From CAZLRH01 sp964562015 (GTDB lineage Bacteria > Verrucomicrobiota > Verrucomicrobiia > Opitutales > JABDGR01): a stretch of DNA of 64,000 bases. The notes under the pieces are model-generated. The model worked only from the letters and a program-made list of their open reading frames with translations. It had not been told where the DNA came from and made no database searches. The stretch is from contig CAZLRH010000002.1 in assembly GCA_964562015.1 (NCBI GenBank), forward strand, positions 315,431 to 379,430. The letters are read 5' to 3'. Within the stretch, counting starts at the first letter, position 1. The number at the start of each line of letters is the position of its first letter. This document shows positions 61,413-64,000 of the stretch, in pieces. The translations under genes and the position numbers were made by a program.

Positions 61413-63503
61413 ATGACCTCCTCACGCTTCCTTCCGTCCCGCTGGCTGGCCCTCGGCCTGCTCGCCGCGTATTCCGCGCCCTTTGCGGGCGCCGCTGCCA
61501 CCACGCCTGCCGCCGCGCCGGTCACGATGACCATGAATGGCCAGCCCGCCAAGGTCGGTGACTACGTGCCGGCCGACGTCAAGTCGCTGGTGCTCGACAA
61601 CGGCGTGCTCAAAATCACTTTCGGCCCGGATAAAATCGGCGACTTCAGCGCCACCTCCGTCATCATCAAGAACACGGAGCTGGCCGGCAACCTCAACGGC
61701 GTGCAGCCGCGCGACCAGAACGCCCAGCGCACGTTCTACCACGACTTTGCCGGCAGCAACGGCATCCTCCGCGCCAACCAAATCAAAATCATCCAGAACA
61801 CCCCGGAGCTGGTGCATTTCGCCATTCTCGGCAACACCAACCCGTCCCTCGAGGACCATTATGTGATGCTCCCGGGCGAAAGCGGCATCCACCCGTATGT
61901 CATCATTTACGGCAACTCCGGCGGCGAAATGCGCACGATGTACCGGTTCGACATGAATCTGCTCGACTGGACCTGGACGCCCGAGCGGACGGGCCAGCAG
62001 AAATCCTACTCCTACCTCCAGTCCATTTCCACGGCTGGCAACATGGGCGACGAAACCTGGCGGCTGCCCGATGGGTCGATATACACCAAATATGATTGGT
62101 GCCTGTATTACGCCGAGGCGCCCATGTGGGGCCACTACGGCCATGGGTTTGGGGCCTGGTTCATCCCCGTGAGCAACGAGTCCTACGCGGGCGGTCCGCT
62201 GCGGCAGGATTTGGCCGTCCATCAAGACGCCTTGATTTTGAATTACATTGGCGGCGGCCACTTGGGCAGCAGCGGTCCGGCCGGTGGTCGCAACGGCGAA
62301 AAGCTCCATGGACCCTGGTTCGTTTATTTCAACTCCGGCCCCACGCCGGAAGCCATCATCGCCGACGCCGAAAAGACCGCCCTCGCCGAACAGAAAAAAT
62401 GGCCTTATATGTGGGTCGACGAGCGGCTCTATCCGACCAAGCGCACCACGGTCACCGGCCAGTTGGTCATCTCGCATGACCGCAGCGCGGCCAACGCCTA
62501 TGTCGTCCTCGCCCAGCCCGGCAACGCGGGCGGTGGTGGCGGCCGCGGCGGGCGTGGTGGCCGCGCCGGTGGCGCGGCTCCGGCGGCTCCGGCGGATGCG
62601 CCGGCCCCAGCCGCCGCTATTGAGAATTTTTCGAGCCAGCGCGTCTTCGGCCAAGTCGCCGCGACGCCCGACGCCCCCGCCGATGCCGCACCGGCAGCCC
62701 CCGCCGCCGGTGGCGCGCGCCGTGGTGGTGGTGGCCGCGGTGGCCGGGGTGGCGCCGCCGCCGCGCAGGCCGGACCGGCCGTGGGCACCGGCGGCACGGT
62801 GACCGACCGGGCCAGCATCATCGCCAATCAAGGCGGAGATTTTATCTATTATGTGAAAGCCGACGCCAATGGAAAATTCACCCTGCCCGCGGTGCGCCCG
62901 GGCACTTACACGCTCTACGCTTGGCAGAACCAAGGCTCCATCACGGAGTCCTTTGCCAAAGATGGCGTCGTCATCCAGGGCGAGAAGGAAGACCTCGGCA
63001 AAATCGCCTGGGATGCCACTTATCATCCCAATCTGCTGATGCAAATTGGCAAGGCCGACCGCATGGCCGGAGAATTTAAGTTCGGCAACGGGCCGCGTGA
63101 GTACGAGTGGATGAGCCAAGTGCCCAACAACCTCACCTTCACCGTCGGGAAGAGCAAGGAACTCGAGGATTGGTACTATGCGCAGAAAGGCGGGGTGTGG
63201 ACCGTCAACTTCAACGTGACCAAGCCCGTCACCGGCAACGCCTATCTCACCATCGCCGTGGCCGGCGGCACGGGCAATGTGCAATTTGCGCTCAACGGCC
63301 AGAACGTCGGCAGCATCAGCTACAACGATGACGGCTCGGTGCGGCGCCAGGCCAACCGCAGCGGCCGCTACGGCCTCGACGAGTTCACCTTCCCCGCGTC
63401 GTTGCTCAAGCAGGGCGAAAACACCCTCACCCTCACCAACACCAGCAGCGCCGGCGGCAACAACGGTCTCATGTACGACACCATCGTGCTCGAGTCGGAT
63501 TAG
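61413..63503 (+). CDS. Secreted rhamnogalacturonan lyase (PL4-like)
   Basis: 696 residues from the ATG at 61413, with a signal peptide (LALGLLAAYSAPFAGAAA). PL4 enzymes cleave the rhamnose-galacturonic acid backbone of pectin by beta-elimination. The N-terminal beta-sandwich has LDNGVLKITFGP, YVMLPGESGIHPYVIIY and candidate catalytic Lys in IYTKYDWCLYYAEA (about 226) and His in GEKLHGPWFVYFNSGPTPEA (about 298), with DLAVHQDALILNYIGGGHLG between. A middle FnIII-like domain (GKFTLPAVRPGTYTLYAWQ) and a C-terminal carbohydrate-binding-like jelly roll follow. Gly/Arg/Ala-rich inserts at about 369-402 and 430-458 are unusual and probably flexible. It is a single gene; no other pectinase cluster is visible. 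Confidence 0.88.
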   Translation: MTSSRFLPSRWLALGLLAAYSAPFAGAAATTPAAAPVTMTMNGQPAKVGDYVPADVKSLVLDNGVLKITFGPDKIGDFSATSVIIKNTELAGNLNGVQPRDQNAQRTFYHDFAGSNGILRANQIKIIQNTPELVHFAILGNTNPSLEDHYVMLPGESGIHPYVIIYGNSGGEMRTMYRFDMNLLDWTWTPERTGQQKSYSYLQSISTAGNMGDETWRLPDGSIYTKYDWCLYYAEAPMWGHYGHGFGAWFIPVSNESYAGGPLRQDLAVHQDALILNYIGGGHLGSSGPAGGRNGEKLHGPWFVYFNSGPTPEAIIADAEKTALAEQKKWPYMWVDERLYPTKRTTVTGQLVISHDRSAANAYVVLAQPGNAGGGGGRGGRGGRAGGAAPAAPADAPAPAAAIENFSSQRVFGQVAATPDAPADAAPAAPAAGGARRGGGGRGGRGGAAAAQAGPAVGTGGTVTDRASIIANQGGDFIYYVKADANGKFTLPAVRPGTYTLYAWQNQGSITESFAKDGVVIQGEKEDLGKIAWDATYHPNLLMQIGKADRMAGEFKFGNGPREYEWMSQVPNNLTFTVGKSKELEDWYYAQKGGVWTVNFNVTKPVTGNAYLTIAVAGGTGNVQFALNGQNVGSISYNDDGSVRRQANRSGRYGLDEFTFPASLLKQGENTLTLTNTSSAGGNNGLMYDTIVLESD

Positions 63504-64000
63504 GCCGCCGGGACAGAGGCGAAAGCAGGTGGCTAGGGCGGTTTAAATTGAAGTGTAGCCGGGAGTGCGGCTGGCTTTCTTGGTGGCAGGGACGGCTCTC
63601 CGGGGCGTCCGATGCTAGAGGAGCGGACGGCTCCGAGAGCCGTCCCTGCCTCGGAAAAGGACTTGGACACGGCCACAGTTTTTTGAAAACGCTCTAGCGC
63701 TCGTCGGCGTGCTATCCCATAGTCGTCGCGCAGGTCGTTAACCAACGCCATCAGACCGCGTGAGACTTCGTCCCGCTTCCGGCGGCGAGCTGGTCCGCCT
63801 AACCAGGCCTGCTCTCCATGCGCACTCGCAGGGGAAAAATACTCATCGTCAATAGGAGACTGCTGTCTGTATCCGCCCCATTCGACTGCAACCGCAATTC
63901 ACGTTTTGCCGCTTGAGTATTCGGCCTCATCTGCTCTCACGGAATTCCTTCATCCTTCATCCTTCATCCTTCATCCTTCATCCTTCATCCTTCATCCTTC
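63504..64000. repeat. Gene-free right end with inverted repeat and heptanucleotide microsatellite
   Basis: No convincing gene. Perfect 16-base arms GGCAGGGACGGCTCTC (63585-63600) and GAGAGCCGTCCCTGCC (63635-63650) form an inverted repeat with a further paired interior. From about 63947 to the window edge the sequence is a CCTTCAT tandem repeat (at least 7.7 copies, continuing beyond the window). The bases between, about 63660-63945, show nothing I can name. Confidence 0.8.

Noticed and set aside
63533..63751. 72-codon minus-strand ORF
   Set aside because: More than half of it covers the 63585-63650 inverted repeat, and the translation is unremarkable.

Overview
The window is GC-rich, gene-dense chromosomal DNA, most likely from a member of the Verrucomicrobiota (my best guess is the Opitutales). 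This rests on five tandem PEP-CTERM proteins with a VPEP / hydrophobic / KRR tail, a Ser/Thr kinase fused to WD40 repeats, the housekeeping gene set and the many long intergenic inverted repeats. It is an inference from gene content; no rRNA gene is present to settle it, and I found no convincing tRNA or CRISPR array.

Left part (1-16.4 kb): an orphan, apparently intact phage-type terminase; a ComEC-like channel without its metallo-beta-lactamase domain; an outer-membrane protein; a short UvrC without the usual cysteine-rich segment; a cupin protein; RsmE; an orphan membrane sensor; a DUF4328 protein; a long cystathionine-gamma-synthase-like enzyme; and the array of five secreted PEP-CTERM paralogues. 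Middle (16.8-28.4 kb): rpsB-tsf, a trypsin-like protease, an Ohr peroxidase, an aldo/keto reductase-ackA-xfp phosphoketolase cluster, an ACT-domain protein, a secreted hydrolase and ftsY.

At 28.6-31.3 kb lies a discrete 2.7-kb IS1-family element with 19-bp terminal inverted repeats, exactly abutted by 19-bp direct repeats. It carries passenger genes: a basic KGG-like small protein, an Abi-family remnant and a DUF1737 protein. After it come a FliA/WhiG-type sigma factor, ribB fused to a RibA-like domain that has lost its zinc cysteines (RibBX type), ribH and nusB, a 1297-residue kinase-WD40 protein, an SDR remnant, rpsA with a strong terminator, and a SNF2 helicase.

Right part (46.7-64 kb): the phosphate-uptake operon pstS-(terminator)-pstCAB-phoU, the helicase hrpB, a lipoprotein, a UbiA-family prenyltransferase, a KimA-like potassium/amino-acid permease preceded by a recognisable c-di-AMP (ydaO-type) riboswitch, a Fic protein behind a block of degenerate repeats, and a secreted rhamnogalacturonan lyase (PL4-like). 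Several unrelated families of intergenic palindromes recur across the window. One of them (GACAGAATTAACAGAATT arms) sits directly upstream of tsf, ribH and nusB. The best candidates for follow-up are the riboswitch-permease pair, the cargo-carrying IS1 element with its unusually long target duplication, and the PEP-CTERM array.
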